63,780 nt of DNA from an uncultured Acidobacteriia bacterium (GTDB taxonomy: Bacteria; Acidobacteriota; Terriglobia; Bryobacterales; Bryobacteraceae), in contig CAIKAS010000239.1 in the NCBI GenBank assembly GCA_903825445.1, positions 1 through 63,780 on the forward strand, given 5' to 3'. Numbering within the stretch: the stretch's first letter is position 1; each line of letters begins with the position of its first letter. The position numbers and the translations under genes are program-made. The notes beneath the pieces were generated by a model. That model saw nothing but the letters and a program-made list of their open reading frames with translations. It did no database searches and had not been told where the DNA came from. Shown one piece after another: positions 1 through 10,132 of the stretch.

Positions 1-763
1 CCTCGTCGCCCACCACGCAGATGTTGTCGTGCCGTTGCGAGAGCAGCCGCATCAGTTCGTACTGGCTGCGGTTCGTGTCCTGATACTCGTCGATCATCAG
101 GTAGCTGATGCGCCGGTTCCACGCATCGCGCGTCGCCTGATCGTGCCCCAGCAGCCGCACGGTTTCGAGCAGCAGATCGTCGAAATCGAGCGCATTAGCC
201 TGCCGCAGGGCCTTCTCGTATTCCTCGTAAACGGCGGCAATGCGTGTCAGCCGCGGATCGGAAGCACGGCCGTACAAATCCTGCGGCGTTTCCTTCAGGC
301 TCTTCGACTGGCTGATCTGCGACATTGCCGAGCGATGCGGAATCGCCTTATCGTCCAGCCCCATCCGCTTGTAAGCGGCCTTGATGATGGAGAGCTGATC
401 CTCGTCGTCGTAGATGGAAAACGTCTTGGTGAAGCCCGGCCGAATCTGCGCCAGCGGATCGCCATCGCGCCGCAGCAACCGCACGCAGAACGAGTGAAAC
501 GTGGAGACCGTTGGCGACGAAGTCAGCTCAAAGCTCTCCAACTGCGAGGAAACGCGTGATCGCATCTCCGCGGCCGCCTTATTGGTGAACGTAACCGCCA
601 TGATCGCGAACGGCGGCACCTGGTTGGCGGTAATCAGGTGCGCGATGCGATTAGTAATGACACGCGTCTTGCCGCTGCCCGCGCCCGCAAGAATCAGGAG
701 CGGACCTTCAGTAGTTGCGACGGCTTCACGCTGTGGGGGATTGAGACCGGAAAGAAAATCCAC
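1..763 (-). CDS. uvrD: UvrD/PcrA-type ATP-dependent DNA helicase, N-terminal part (cut by window edge)
   Basis: This is a superfamily 1A 3'-5' DNA helicase used in nucleotide excision and mismatch repair or replication restart. The visible 254 residues begin MDFLSGLNPPQREAV (Q motif), then carry Walker A GAGSGKT, the TFTNKAA motif Ia, a DFDDLL segment and the Walker B/DEXX stretch MIDEYQDTN, followed by VVGDE at the edge. Everything after about motif III lies outside the window. The start is taken as GTG at 763, because no ATG precedes the Q motif and the stretch upstream has no open frame. A separate gene ends 86 bases upstream on the same strand. Family assignment is very safe; choosing between UvrD and PcrA names is not possible from this part. 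Confidence 0.95.
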   Translation of the reverse strand, partial: MDFLSGLNPPQREAVATTEGPLLILAGAGSGKTRVITNRIAHLITANQVPPFAIMAVTFTNKAAAEMRSRVSSQLESFELTSSPTVSTFHSFCVRLLRRDGDPLAQIRPGFTKTFSIYDDEDQLSIIKAAYKRMGLDDKAIPHRSAMSQISQSKSLKETPQDLYGRASDPRLTRIAAVYEEYEKALRQANALDFDDLLLETVRLLGHDQATRDAWNRRISYLMIDEYQDTNRSQYELMRLLSQRHDNICVVGDE

Positions 764-848
764 TTAAACTCTATTTTCGCAGGTGGGTGGCGGGCACGAC
801 CGGCGCGTCGGCAGGCCCGAGTTTGCGTGCCTCGCCAGACGAGAGAAG

Positions 849-1997
849 CTAATCGGAAATGATAAACCAGTGGTGATTACCGTCGCTGATAGCCTGAATC
901 GCATAATATTGGGCGGTCTGCGTGCCTGTTGTTGACGCGCCATAATCGAAGAGGGTGTCACTGCCCGCAGTCTTCGCCTCCAGCCCCTGTGAGCTGAAAT
1001 CGCTTATCGTACACACCAGCAGGATTTGCTGGCCGGTGGTCGTTGCCGCCGGAAGCGTGACGACGGAAGGGGCACTGCTGTTGCAGTTCACCACATACAA
1101 GACGGACGTCCCCGAAATAGTCGCTCCGTTCGCCAGCGGGGATGATAGCGTACTGCCCACCGTTAGGATCGCGCCGCCCGCTGCGCCGGTCGGACCTGCC
1201 GGCCCGGATGCGCCGGTTGCTCCCGCCGCTCCGACTGAACCGGTGGCACCGGAGACCCCCTGACTACCTGTTGCGCCCTTCGCTCCAGTCGGACCAGTGG
1301 GGCCCGTAGGTCCGGCGACCGAGGACGCAGCACCAGTCGGTCCAGTGGCGCCAGTCGCACCAGTTGCGCCCGTCGGCCCGGCGACCGACGACGCGGCACC
1401 GGTCGGTCCAGTAGCGCCAGTCGCACCCGTCGGACCCTGCGAACCGAGCGTGATCCACAACTCCGCGGCGTGACTGGTCGTCTGGCTTTCCTTACTGTCG
1501 AACGCCGCAGTCACCACCCCGTCATTCGGAGTAATGATGAAACCATTGTTCGAAATCGGCGTCGTAATCCAGCTCTTAACGGCGTTTGTAACGTCCAGGT
1601 AGAGATACCCGCCCGCACTCGACACACTGACCCCGCTCGCCACCGCCGCCCCGGCCACCGGAGCGTTATTGCCATTGACACCGTTTTCCGTCCAGGAACC
1701 GTTGGCTGCGGAAACATTAATAGTCCCGGCCGCTGTCACGGTCTTCACGTACAGCACTAATGTCGCTTTGCTTACATTCGCTGCGGTCGTTCCGGCAGGC
1801 AGCGTCGAAAGATCGAACTGCGCCAACGCCTGAAAGGCATTTGGCCCGCCCACGTTGATCGTTTGCTGGATACCGTAGTTGCCAGCCGCTCCCGGCAAAA
1901 CGTAGCTATCCTGGGTAAGGGGAACCGATTGGGCGAACGCAACGCGCGAAAGCAGGCCGAGGCCCGCAAACAACGTTCGTACAATCGCGCTTCGCAT
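849..1997 (-). CDS. Secreted DNRLRE-domain protein with collagen-like repeats
   Basis: A 382-residue predicted exported protein. Residues 1-23 form a signal peptide ending AFA. Residues about 25-185 resemble the DNRLRE surface domain (beta-rich, begins [19 protein letters not shown] and contains the [14 protein letters not shown] stretch). Residues 186-275 are an uninterrupted Gly-X-Y collagen-like tract rich in GPTGAT and GATGAT triplets, containing two copies of an AASSVA interruption. The last 105 residues are a small beta-rich cap ending [11 protein letters not shown] at 1997 is preferred over the TTG directly before it because a GGAGAAAG stretch lies 7 bases upstream. It is probably a surface fibre or trimeric stalk; ligand unknown. 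The domain names are by eye. Confidence 0.85.
   Translation of the reverse strand: MRSAIVRTLFAGLGLLSRVAFAQSVPLTQDSYVLPGAAGNYGIQQTINVGGPNAFQALAQFDLSTLPAGTTAANVSKATLVLYVKTVTAAGTINVSAANGSWTENGVNGNNAPVAGAAVASGVSVSSAGGYLYLDVTNAVKSWITTPISNNGFIITPNDGVVTAAFDSKESQTTSHAAELWITLGSQGPTGATGATGPTGAASSVAGPTGATGATGATGPTGAASSVAGPTGPTGPTGAKGATGSQGVSGATGSVGAAGATGASGPAGPTGAAGGAILTVGSTLSSPLANGATISGTSVLYVVNCNSSAPSVVTLPAATTTGQQILLVCTISDFSSQGLEAKTAGSDTLFDYGASTTGTQTAQYYAIQAISDGNHHWFIISD
1173..1442 (-). repeat. Collagen-like Gly-X-Y coding repeat
   Basis: About 270 bases encoding some 30 Gly-X-Y triplets inside the DNRLRE protein. Two longer units, each encoding [19 protein letters not shown] or a close variant, lie in tandem and differ mostly at third codon positions. 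This suggests an old duplication kept by selection on the protein rather than very recent slippage. Confidence 0.9.
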
Positions 1998-2583
1998 CAA
2001 ACTTTCTCCGCGACTTCGACGGTAACTCCCGCCAGTCGAATTTCGATTATACGACAGAAAATCAGAGAGATCTGAGATTTCAAAGCACTTGCGGCGCGAG
2101 TGAGTCCAACAAGCCCTCTCTCGCTTCGTTGTGCACCTGTGTCCCGCCGAAGAGATCGAAAATACCGGCGGTCACCTTCTTGTCAATTTTATTTAGCTGC
2201 ATTATCAGTAGCTTGCAAGAAACACAACTCCGATTCGCCGTTCTATAATGTTACCGTTCAAACAGGAGCACTAACAACCGTGACATTGGTCGGAAGAGCG
2301 GACACTCTCGGGCATCGCGATCCTGCCGCCCTGTTCGTCGACGTGTTCGTTTTCATCCGGACGCACCACACGGCTCCACCGCGGGGGGAAGTGTCCAGGC
2401 ATAATGCTGTTAACAAGCCGGTTACGCGAAAATTGGCTTCATTTTTTCGAATCGCATTTTTCGCCGCCAATAAGCCGTCCCTTGCCTGCAGGCGCAATTG
2501 GCTCCGTTTTGTAAAATCGCCCGCAAAGGCCCGGTGCCCCAAAGCTTCTACGACTCTAATCTTCACGGGAGACCGGTAGAGCA
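1998..2583. other. Non-coding stretch between divergent genes
   Basis: About 590 bases with no open frame that looks like a protein; the frames present on both strands overlap each other and lack recognisable domains. It must hold the promoters of the minus-strand collagen-repeat gene and the plus-strand DUF58 gene. A TATAAT hexamer stands at 2244-2249 on the plus strand but no good -35 lies 16-18 bases before it. I see no convincing RNA structure. Confidence 0.5.
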
Positions 2584-3741
2584 ATGACTCCCGCACCGTC
2601 CACCCCGGCGGAAGACGATCCACGGCTGGCCACTAAAGTCCGCTCCGCTTTCCGCCGACATGTCGGTTATCGCGTCACTGGTGGTGGTTTACTCTATTTT
2701 GCAGCCTGTCTGGTGGTTGGCTTTGCGTCTTTCTTCACCGCCAACAACCTTCTGTTTCTGGTGTTTTCCGCTATGCTGGCCACCTTGCTGGTTTCAGGTT
2801 TCCTCAGCCGCCTGATGTTGTCCGGCCTCGAACTGGAACTGCTGCTGCCGGAGCACGTTTGGGCCAGAACCGCCGCACCCGCCTGCATCCGCCTGCGCAA
2901 TCTCAAGCGGCTCACGCCATCGTTCTCACTCGAACTCTCCGGGCAGCGCGGCAACCTCTCCGACGAAGCTCCCATCCTGACCGCTCCCGTTTATTTCCCC
3001 ATCATTCCCGGAAGGACCACGGTCGAAGCGTCGGTCGAGGTCACTTTCCCCCAGCGCGGTCGCCACAAGGAAAATGTGTTCCTGATCGCCACCCGGTTTC
3101 CTTTCGGATTCCTGCGCAAGACCACTACCATCGAACTCCAGCGGGAAACCGTCGTTTACCCGACGCCGGAACCGTTTCCCGGCGCGGCGGAGATTCTTGC
3201 GCGGGCTGCCGCCGGGGAAGCGGAAACTGCCGCGCTGGGTATCGGCCGCGACTTCTACCGTGTCCGCCCTTATGTCTCGGGAGACAACGCACGCCATATC
3301 GATTGGAAGAGCTCCGCTCATACCGGAGCACCCCACGTTCGCGAGTTCTCCCGCGAGGAACAGGGCGAGGTCGAGGTTTTGCTCGACCGAAGGACCGATC
3401 CTGGCAGCTCGCGCCGGTTTGAGATCACAGTGGAACGGTGCGCGTTTCTCGTTTCACACCTGGCCTCCGGCTATCGTAAACTGTCATTTAGCTCACAGGG
3501 ATTTACAAACACAGCTGCTGACGAAGATGAATTTTACGTTATTCTGAGATATCTTGCGCTGGTAGAGCCTTTGATCGCAGTAACTTCCAGCGCAGGGATG
3601 GAGTCGATAAGAGATGTCGGCTGCGCGCGGATTGTGTTCAGTTCCCGAGCGGACGCGAATTCAGCTTCCGGAGACAGTCTCGACCCGGAAGCCCTTCGAA
3701 GGAACGAATGGGACGGCGCCTATCTGGTCGGCCCCGTATAG
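2584..3741 (+). CDS. DUF58 domain-containing membrane-anchored protein
   Basis: A 385-residue DUF58 protein. Two hydrophobic segments at about residues 33-77 (LLYFAACLVVGFASFF and LLFLVFSAMLATLLVSGF) anchor it, followed by a beta-rich region and the family signature at about 215-245, GRDFYRVRPYVSGDNARHID followed by WKSSA, then a von Willebrand A-like fold containing EVEVLLDRR. Family members usually sit beside MoxR ATPases and transglutaminase-like proteins and act in envelope-related assembly; neither partner is next to this gene. The TonB-dependent receptor starts 8 bases after the stop, so the two may share a transcript. The biochemical role is unknown. Confidence 0.88.
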   Translation: MTPAPSTPAEDDPRLATKVRSAFRRHVGYRVTGGGLLYFAACLVVGFASFFTANNLLFLVFSAMLATLLVSGFLSRLMLSGLELELLLPEHVWARTAAPACIRLRNLKRLTPSFSLELSGQRGNLSDEAPILTAPVYFPIIPGRTTVEASVEVTFPQRGRHKENVFLIATRFPFGFLRKTTTIELQRETVVYPTPEPFPGAAEILARAAAGEAETAALGIGRDFYRVRPYVSGDNARHIDWKSSAHTGAPHVREFSREEQGEVEVLLDRRTDPGSSRRFEITVERCAFLVSHLASGYRKLSFSSQGFTNTAADEDEFYVILRYLALVEPLIAVTSSAGMESIRDVGCARIVFSSRADANSASGDSLDPEALRRNEWDGAYLVGPV

Positions 3742-3748
3742 GTACCCT

Positions 3749-6700
3749 ATGAAACTACGTTCAAACGCCGCGTCGCGCCTACCGAAAACGGTCCCGTTGC
3801 CGCTTGTTCGCACGGCCGTTGTTGCCCTGGCATTGCTCGCGAGCGTAGTATCCTCGTGGGCTCAGGTGACCGCCGCAATTTCCGGCAGGATCGAGGACCC
3901 CACAGGGGCCGGCATCGGCGGCGCCGCAATCACTGTGAAGAGTGCCGAAACCGGCCTCACGCGCACTGCGACCACGGACGAGGCGGGCAACTACCACGTT
4001 GATTCGCTTCCACTCGGGGCCATCGAAGTCCACGCTTCAAAAACTGGTTTTAAAGAAGCAATCCGGACGGGTGTAGATCTCGCGCTCGGGCAGGACGCCA
4101 GCGTCAATCTGCGCCTCGCCGTCGGCGACGCGGCCGACCACATCGACATTGTGGAAGGCATTCCCACCGTCAACATCAGCACATCGCCCATCTCCGGACT
4201 CGTAACCGAAGAAGAAGTGAAGGATCTGCCGCTGAACGGCCGCAGTCTGGATCAACTGCTCACCACTAACCCCGGCGCCCTCAACTACAGCGCACTCAAG
4301 AGCTCGCAAACCACCACCAGCGATGGCAACACATTCTCGGTTGCGGGTCGTCGCCCTGGCGACAATCAATTTCTCCTGAATGGCGTGGAATATTCAGGCT
4401 CAAGCCAGTTAGCAGTGACGCCCGGCGGCGTCAGCGGTGAACTGCTAGGCATTGATGGCATCCGCGAATTCAACGTTCTCACCGATACTTATGGCGCTCA
4501 GTATGGCAAGCGCGCCGGAGCGCAAGTGAGCATCGTCACGCAATCCGGCGGCAATGTTCTGCACGGCAGCTTGTTTGAATTCCTTCGCAACAGCGACCTG
4601 GATGCCCGAAACTTCTTTGATCAGAGTTTTGTCCCGCCATTCCGGCGCAACCAGTTCGGTGGCGCGCTGGGCGGCCCCATCCGCCGGAACAAACTTTTCC
4701 TGTTTGGCAACTACGAAGGTTTCCAGCAGTCGCTTGCTCTCACAAGCGTCAGCGTGGTGCCAGACAATCAGACACGCCAGGGTCTTCTGCCCAACGCGAC
4801 AACCGGGATTTACGCGAAGGTGGCGAATCTCAACACCGGCATGCTGCCCTATATGACTTTATGGCCGACGGTGAACGGTCCGGAGCTTACCACCCAAGCC
4901 GGTTTGCCGACAGGCACCGCGTATTCCTATAACAATCCGAAGCAATTCGTCCACGAGAATTTCGGAACTTCCCGTGCCGACTACACCATTTCTGACCGCG
5001 ACTCTGCTTCGCTCTTTTACACAATTGATACGGGCAACAGCGTTCTGCCGCAGGCCGATCCCCTCTTCACCGCCTTCGAAGCCCTCACGAGCCAGGTGGC
5101 CAGCGCGCAGGAGACCCACATTTTCTCTCCGAGCCTGCTGAACACCGCGACCTTCGGTTTCACGCGCGCGGCCTTTAACTTCGATCCAGGCACCGCCACC
5201 CAGTTCCCCGCGAGTCTATCCTTTGTTACCGGGCTGCCGCCCGGCGGCATTACGGTTTCCGGCGCTGTTACCACTACGGGTTCAGGCGTAATCACTGCCG
5301 CCGGCGCGAATAACGCATCCGGCTCATGGAATCGACGAGATCTCTTCACGCTGGCAGACGATGTCCAGAAAACTCACGGCATCCACCACTTCAGTGCTGG
5401 CGCCTGGCTCCAGCGCCTTCGCGACAACGAAGACACCGGCTCCCGTCAGTTGGGAATCGCGACCTTTGCCAGCCTCACGACCCTGCTGCAGGGAACGGTC
5501 ACGACATTCCAGGTGATCCCGAATGCCAATGAACTCGGCTGGCGCAGCACTTACGGCGCATGGTACGCGCAGGATGCCATCCACCTGCGCAGACTGACCC
5601 TCCAGGCAGGTATCCGCCAGGAAATGACCTCCGGATGGAATGAGGAATCCGGACGCGCCGCTAACTACATCACCAATGGCAGTGGCGTTCTGCTCACCAA
5701 TCCGGTCATTGGCAGTTCCATCCTCACGAAGAACAATATGAAGAAGCTTTTTGCGCCGCGTGTATCGGCGGCGTGGGATGTCTTCGGCAACGGCAAAACG
5801 GCAGTGCGCGCCGGTTACGGCATCTACTACTCGATGATCGATGCCCTCAACTTCCTGATGAATTCCCTGCCCCCGGCCAACAGCAGCCTCTCGTTCGCCA
5901 ACCAGGCCCTGCTGCCGCTACTGCCGATCAGCCAGACTGCGCCTCCGGCGTGCGGCCCAGGTTCGGTGCCTGCCTGTAGTTTGGCACCTCAGGGACTTGA
6001 GCCCGACGCGAAAGCCCTCGCCGTCAACGAATGGAATTTCACCATCGAACAGCAGATCGCCAGGAATACTTCGTTGCGCGTTGCTTATGTAGGTTCGTTC
6101 TCAACCCACGGACTGCTCAGCGTCGACCCCAACACCATCGCACCGCAGATCTGCCAGAGCGCCACCTGCGTTTCCGGCGGCACGCCAGGAACCACTAAGG
6201 GATCGGTGGTCCAAGGTCAGCAATACATTCCCGTCACCACGCGTCCGAATCCGAATCTGGGAGCGGGCTTCTTCTGGTACACCGAAGGCAACAGCCGCTA
6301 CAACGCACTGCAGACGGACATCGTCCGACGTATCAGCCACGGCCTCGAAATCCGCGGCAACTATACATGGTCGAAGAATCTGGATATGAACTCCGGACTC
6401 ACCGGCGCGCAGTCGAATAACCAGTCGCAGATGGTGATGGATCCCTACGATCTCGGTCGCGACTGGGGCCCTTCGGCACTCAACGTTGCGCAGCAAGCGG
6501 GCATTTCATTGCGTTACCAACTGCCTGTTGGACACGGCCAGGCGCTGCTCAGTGGCCTCACCGGAATTGGCGAAGATCTCCTCGGCGGCTGGCAGGTGAA
6601 CAGCATTGTCACCTTGCTGAGCGGATTTCCCATCACGCCGGTAGATGGCTCAAACCGCTCCGGCGATGGCGATACACGCAATCCCGACCGGCCATCGCTC

Positions 6701-7048
6701 AATACGTCGTTCTCGGGTCCCGTAATCGAAGGGACACCCACCCAGTGGTTTAATCCGAACGCATTCATCCTGCCGATAGCCGGAACTTACGGAACGCTGG
6801 GACGAGGTGTTTATAGCGGACCGGGTCTTGCCGAAACCGATCTCTCATTATTCAAGAGCATCTCCCTCAAAGAGCGTATGCATCTCCAGTTCCGCGCTGA
6901 GGGGTTCAACCTTTTCAACCGCGCGAATTTCGGAACCCCGAACGCCACGGTATTTTCCGGCACCGCCATCAGCCCCACAGCAGGCCTGATTACGACGACA
7001 GCTACATCGTCGCGCCAGATTCAGTTCGGCCTGAAGCTGATTTTTTAG
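3749..7048 (+). CDS. TonB-dependent receptor with N-terminal carboxypeptidase-regulatory domain (Oar-like)
   Basis: A 1099-residue outer-membrane receptor. ATG at 3749 is chosen, rather than an upstream in-frame codon inside the DUF58 gene, because it gives a signal peptide ending SSWAQ. Next comes an Ig-like carboxypeptidase-regulatory domain at about residues 30-110 (ISGRIEDPTGAGIGGAAITV), then a plug with the LPLNGRSLDQLL motif, then a long barrel ending in phenylalanine (QFGLKLIF), as expected for Bam insertion. This architecture is greatly expanded in Solibacter-type Acidobacteria and is generally thought to import oligosaccharides or other large substrates. No substrate-specific genes sit beside it. 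No TonB box was sought in detail. Confidence 0.93.
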   Translation: MKLRSNAASRLPKTVPLPLVRTAVVALALLASVVSSWAQVTAAISGRIEDPTGAGIGGAAITVKSAETGLTRTATTDEAGNYHVDSLPLGAIEVHASKTGFKEAIRTGVDLALGQDASVNLRLAVGDAADHIDIVEGIPTVNISTSPISGLVTEEEVKDLPLNGRSLDQLLTTNPGALNYSALKSSQTTTSDGNTFSVAGRRPGDNQFLLNGVEYSGSSQLAVTPGGVSGELLGIDGIREFNVLTDTYGAQYGKRAGAQVSIVTQSGGNVLHGSLFEFLRNSDLDARNFFDQSFVPPFRRNQFGGALGGPIRRNKLFLFGNYEGFQQSLALTSVSVVPDNQTRQGLLPNATTGIYAKVANLNTGMLPYMTLWPTVNGPELTTQAGLPTGTAYSYNNPKQFVHENFGTSRADYTISDRDSASLFYTIDTGNSVLPQADPLFTAFEALTSQVASAQETHIFSPSLLNTATFGFTRAAFNFDPGTATQFPASLSFVTGLPPGGITVSGAVTTTGSGVITAAGANNASGSWNRRDLFTLADDVQKTHGIHHFSAGAWLQRLRDNEDTGSRQLGIATFASLTTLLQGTVTTFQVIPNANELGWRSTYGAWYAQDAIHLRRLTLQAGIRQEMTSGWNEESGRAANYITNGSGVLLTNPVIGSSILTKNNMKKLFAPRVSAAWDVFGNGKTAVRAGYGIYYSMIDALNFLMNSLPPANSSLSFANQALLPLLPISQTAPPACGPGSVPACSLAPQGLEPDAKALAVNEWNFTIEQQIARNTSLRVAYVGSFSTHGLLSVDPNTIAPQICQSATCVSGGTPGTTKGSVVQGQQYIPVTTRPNPNLGAGFFWYTEGNSRYNALQTDIVRRISHGLEIRGNYTWSKNLDMNSGLTGAQSNNQSQMVMDPYDLGRDWGPSALNVAQQAGISLRYQLPVGHGQALLSGLTGIGEDLLGGWQVNSIVTLLSGFPITPVDGSNRSGDGDTRNPDRPSLNTSFSGPVIEGTPTQWFNPNAFILPIAGTYGTLGRGVYSGPGLAETDLSLFKSISLKERMHLQFRAEGFNLFNRANFGTPNATVFSGTAISPTAGLITTTATSSRQIQFGLKLIF

Positions 7049-7054
7049 TTTCGG

Positions 7055-8296
7055 TCAGCTGAACATCGGAAATGGATCAAAGTTCCCGTTGAGCAGCGGG
7101 AGGGTGTCGTGCAATCCCAACCAGCCGGAAATCATCGTTGCGTAAACTCGGCGGAAATCAGTCGTGTGGATCAGGTTGTCACCCGCATCCAGTTTCGTGA
7201 GGCTGGGAATCTCTCCGTAGTAGCCGCCCTTCACCTGCTTGCCCGCGACGAACATCAGATTCGCGGTGCCGTGATCGGTGCCCAGGTTGACGTTCTCCGG
7301 CACCCTCCGTCCGAATTCTGAGAACACCATGACCACCACATCGTCAGCCCTGCCGATCCGTTCCATGTCCTTCATGAACGCGGCCACGGAATCCGAGGCG
7401 TACGTCAGCAGTCGTTTGTGCAGATCCGCCTGGAACACGTGCGTATCGAAGGCGTTGTTCCGGTAGGACGTGTAATACAGCCGCGTCGGCATCTTCGCCT
7501 CGATCAGCGCCGCCACCTTCGGCAGATCCAGCGGGACAACGCCGTAATCGACTGGCGACCGATATTTCGACCACGCCTCGCGTACCAGAGCCGATGCATC
7601 TCTGGCGCTCTGCGCTGTATCCAGCAGGTACTGCCGAGCCGCGTTGTCGGTCTTCACCGCGGATGGCGCCGCGTCCAGCACTTCCTCTTCGTCGTGAAAT
7701 TTATCCTGCGCGAAGCGCCGCGGGTCGTCGAATACCACGGGAACATGCAATCGGCTGCGCACCGCGAGTGACTGTCGCACCCCGACGTTCACGAGAAAGT
7801 TAGGCGCGTTGCCGGGATCCATCGTGTCAGCGAGACGGCCGAACCAGCCGTATTCTTCGCCGCTGTTAGGCGCCGCCGTGTGCCAGTAGGCCATCGACGT
7901 GAAATGGGAAAACGACGGATTATCGTAACCGCAGCCATGCACGATGGCGAGATTGCCGCTCTTGTAGAGCTTCTCAAAGCCCGCCATGCCCCCGCTGAAG
8001 CCGAAGTGCGCATCGATCTTCCGAACGTCCTTCGCCGGAATACCGAGCTTGGGACGCAGTTTGTAATAGGCGTCGTCGCCATAAGGAACCAGCGTATTGA
8101 GGCCATCGTTGCCGCCGGAAAGCTCGAGCACCACAAGGATTTTGCCATCCGACTTGCCTTGCGAAGCAAGTGCCGCCGCTGCCTGCGCGAACAGCGGACT
8201 GGGAATCGCCGCAGCGCTGACGCCGACGCCATACATCGCGGCGCGCAGCAGATCCCGGCGGCTGGTTCTCGGAAACGAAAAGTGGCTTCTGCTCAT
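7055..8296 (-). CDS. DUF1501 domain secreted protein (Tat signal)
   Basis: A 413-residue DUF1501 protein, a family related to the alkaline phosphatase/sulfatase fold. The N-terminus has a twin-arginine signal (TSRRDLLRAAMYGVGVSAAA) ending near PLFAQ. It is followed by the typical ILVVLELSGGNDGLNTLVPY start of the domain, and later by VMVFSEFGRRVPEN and the GTDHGTANLMFV motif with likely metal-binding Asp and His. It lies 15 bases after the DUF1800 gene on the same strand; this pairing is very common in Acidobacteria, Planctomycetes and relatives, and the two are presumed to work together outside the cytoplasm. The true substrate is unknown. Confidence 0.93.
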   Translation of the reverse strand: MSRSHFSFPRTSRRDLLRAAMYGVGVSAAAIPSPLFAQAAAALASQGKSDGKILVVLELSGGNDGLNTLVPYGDDAYYKLRPKLGIPAKDVRKIDAHFGFSGGMAGFEKLYKSGNLAIVHGCGYDNPSFSHFTSMAYWHTAAPNSGEEYGWFGRLADTMDPGNAPNFLVNVGVRQSLAVRSRLHVPVVFDDPRRFAQDKFHDEEEVLDAAPSAVKTDNAARQYLLDTAQSARDASALVREAWSKYRSPVDYGVVPLDLPKVAALIEAKMPTRLYYTSYRNNAFDTHVFQADLHKRLLTYASDSVAAFMKDMERIGRADDVVVMVFSEFGRRVPENVNLGTDHGTANLMFVAGKQVKGGYYGEIPSLTKLDAGDNLIHTTDFRRVYATMISGWLGLHDTLPLLNGNFDPFPMFS

Positions 8297-8311
8297 GGAA
8301 AATCTCTCCAG

Positions 8312-10132
8312 TCAGCTCAATTGAAATTCCGGCTGGCTCATGATCAGGTGCAGCACCAGCCGCAAAGGCTGCTCCATGAAAGTCTGTGCCGTCGACATAT
8401 CGGCTGTGCCCAGCTCTTTGGTCAGGAACGCGGCGAGCCGCTTCCGTGTGGCGTCATCGGGTGGAACGGCCATGAACCGGTGAATCAGGTAATCAACCGC
8501 CTGATTCGCGGTCTTCACGTCGGCGTTCACAATCATGCGGGTCAGGTTGGTAGGCGCGACATCGCGCGGAATCGGCTTCACGCGCTCGATGGCCATCTGC
8601 GAGCCGCGAAAACTGCCATAACGCGTATTGAATTCCTCGTCGCGATCGGCATTCATGTTGGACTCCGCCATTCCGCCGCTCTTCGAATCGTCCATGGTTG
8701 CCGCGGTAATATCCATCCCCTCCGCGATGCGATCGGCAACGCGACGCACTTCACCGCTGCCGGTGTAGCGATCCGGTGGCAGGAAACTAATCGTTGGAAA
8801 CAGAATATCGCGGGCGAAGTTGGCACGCTCCAGCAGCAGGCCGGGCGTAATCCAGCTCTTGCCCTGCGCCCAGCCGGCAACAGTGGGAGGCTCGAACAAT
8901 TCCTGGCCGAGCGCAGCGGTCTCAGAATTGAAATCCGGCACGCCAGGAACGCTTGCGAAACCGAGTTTCCGATAAGTACTGATCGCCAGTTCCACGGGGC
9001 CCTTGATGTGCGTGCCGACAGAGGCCGGGCTGTAGAAATCGCGAGACAGAAAGATCCGTTCCAGCAGCGGCGCAATCTCATAATGGGAATCGCGGAAACC
9101 CGCTGCCAGTTGCTTCTGCAGTTCCGGCGAGAGTTCATCCCGTACAAAGTAGCGGTAGATCTTAGCCGAGATGAACTCCGCGGTGACGGGCCGTTCCATG
9201 ATGCGATCAATGACTGCCACACCGTCGAGATTGCCAGTCTTGCCGAGGAACGTCTTTTCCCCATCATCGTGCTGGTCTTTGTTGACGACGAACTTCGTAT
9301 CCACGTAATTCCAGCCCGTGAAGGCGCGGGCAGCTTCACGGATATCTTTTTCGGTGTAGTTGCCAGGACCCATGGTGAAGAGTTCCATGATTTCGCGCGC
9401 AAAATTCTCGTTAGATGCACCCTTCACGTTGACACCGGCGTCCAGGAACGAAAGCATCGCCGGATCCTGCGCGGCGGCAACAGTAAGGTCGCGAAAATTC
9501 CCAAGACCCTGCTTTTGGAATAGCTCCAGTTGGTTCAGAAGCTTACGATAATCTCGGACCTTAGCCTCATTGGAAGTGAAGTGACCATGCCAGAACAGCG
9601 CCATTTTTTCCTGAAGCGGACGCGGCGTGGCCACCATGCGATTCGCCCACCAGTAGGAAACGCGCTGGGTTTCGAGGACACTGGCACGCAGCCAGTAGAA
9701 GAACTCGTCTACGATCGGCTGCATGGGGCGGTTGCCGCCGGGCTTCACTTTGATGCCAAGCGCTTCGCCTTTCTCCTTCGCGAGATCGGTTACGGCCGGG
9801 CGGCTGGGCGGAAACGGCTCGAGGCCGGGATCGTGAATACCGGAATGTTCGAAGGGAGGTAAATTGCCTGTACCGGCGCCTTCAAAGCGGACGAGCCGGG
9901 CCACCGCCTGGGCCGGTGTCAGTTTCGCCAGCGCCTGGATCTCTTCCGGTGTTCCACCGAATCCGGCGCGTTCGAGCAGGTGTGCGGCAAAGTCGTAATT
10001 CCAGTCAGCCGGCGTTATCGGCGTGAGATCGTTTTGCCATATGCGCGGTCCGGCCGTTTGCGCGTTACTTAGACCCGCGAACATTGCCACCATTGCGATC
10101 AGAGCGCCACAGAGCGCTGGTTTTCCACGCAT
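8312..10132 (-). CDS. DUF1800 domain secreted protein
   Basis: A 606-residue DUF1800 protein, first gene of a two-gene unit with the DUF1501 protein. ATG at 10132 is chosen: a GGAAGG ribosome site stands 8 bases before it, and it gives a signal peptide (MRGKPALCGALIAMVAMFAG) ending SNAQ. An in-frame extension upstream adds 33 unlikely residues. Domain hallmarks include AAHLLERAGFGGTPEEI near the mature N-terminus, VSYWWANRMV, KMALFWHGHFTSNEAKV, the NFAREIMELFTMGPGNYTEK region and ARAFTGWNY. The family has no settled biochemical role. Confidence 0.93.
   Translation of the reverse strand: MRGKPALCGALIAMVAMFAGLSNAQTAGPRIWQNDLTPITPADWNYDFAAHLLERAGFGGTPEEIQALAKLTPAQAVARLVRFEGAGTGNLPPFEHSGIHDPGLEPFPPSRPAVTDLAKEKGEALGIKVKPGGNRPMQPIVDEFFYWLRASVLETQRVSYWWANRMVATPRPLQEKMALFWHGHFTSNEAKVRDYRKLLNQLELFQKQGLGNFRDLTVAAAQDPAMLSFLDAGVNVKGASNENFAREIMELFTMGPGNYTEKDIREAARAFTGWNYVDTKFVVNKDQHDDGEKTFLGKTGNLDGVAVIDRIMERPVTAEFISAKIYRYFVRDELSPELQKQLAAGFRDSHYEIAPLLERIFLSRDFYSPASVGTHIKGPVELAISTYRKLGFASVPGVPDFNSETAALGQELFEPPTVAGWAQGKSWITPGLLLERANFARDILFPTISFLPPDRYTGSGEVRRVADRIAEGMDITAATMDDSKSGGMAESNMNADRDEEFNTRYGSFRGSQMAIERVKPIPRDVAPTNLTRMIVNADVKTANQAVDYLIHRFMAVPPDDATRKRLAAFLTKELGTADMSTAQTFMEQPLRLVLHLIMSQPEFQLS

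Noticed and set aside
1173..1442. Tandem repeats that could suggest a CRISPR array
   Set aside because: The units are in frame, encode Gly-X-Y triplets and have no unique spacers.
2213..2249. A promoter TTGCAA...TATAAT before the DUF58 gene
   Set aside because: The spacer is 25 bases, too long for a normal sigma-70 promoter, and the gene starts over 330 bases further on.
7880..9523. A 547-residue open frame on the plus strand
   Set aside because: It lies antisense to the DUF1501 and DUF1800 genes, whose domains are clear; its translation is low-complexity and His/Arg-rich with no domain.
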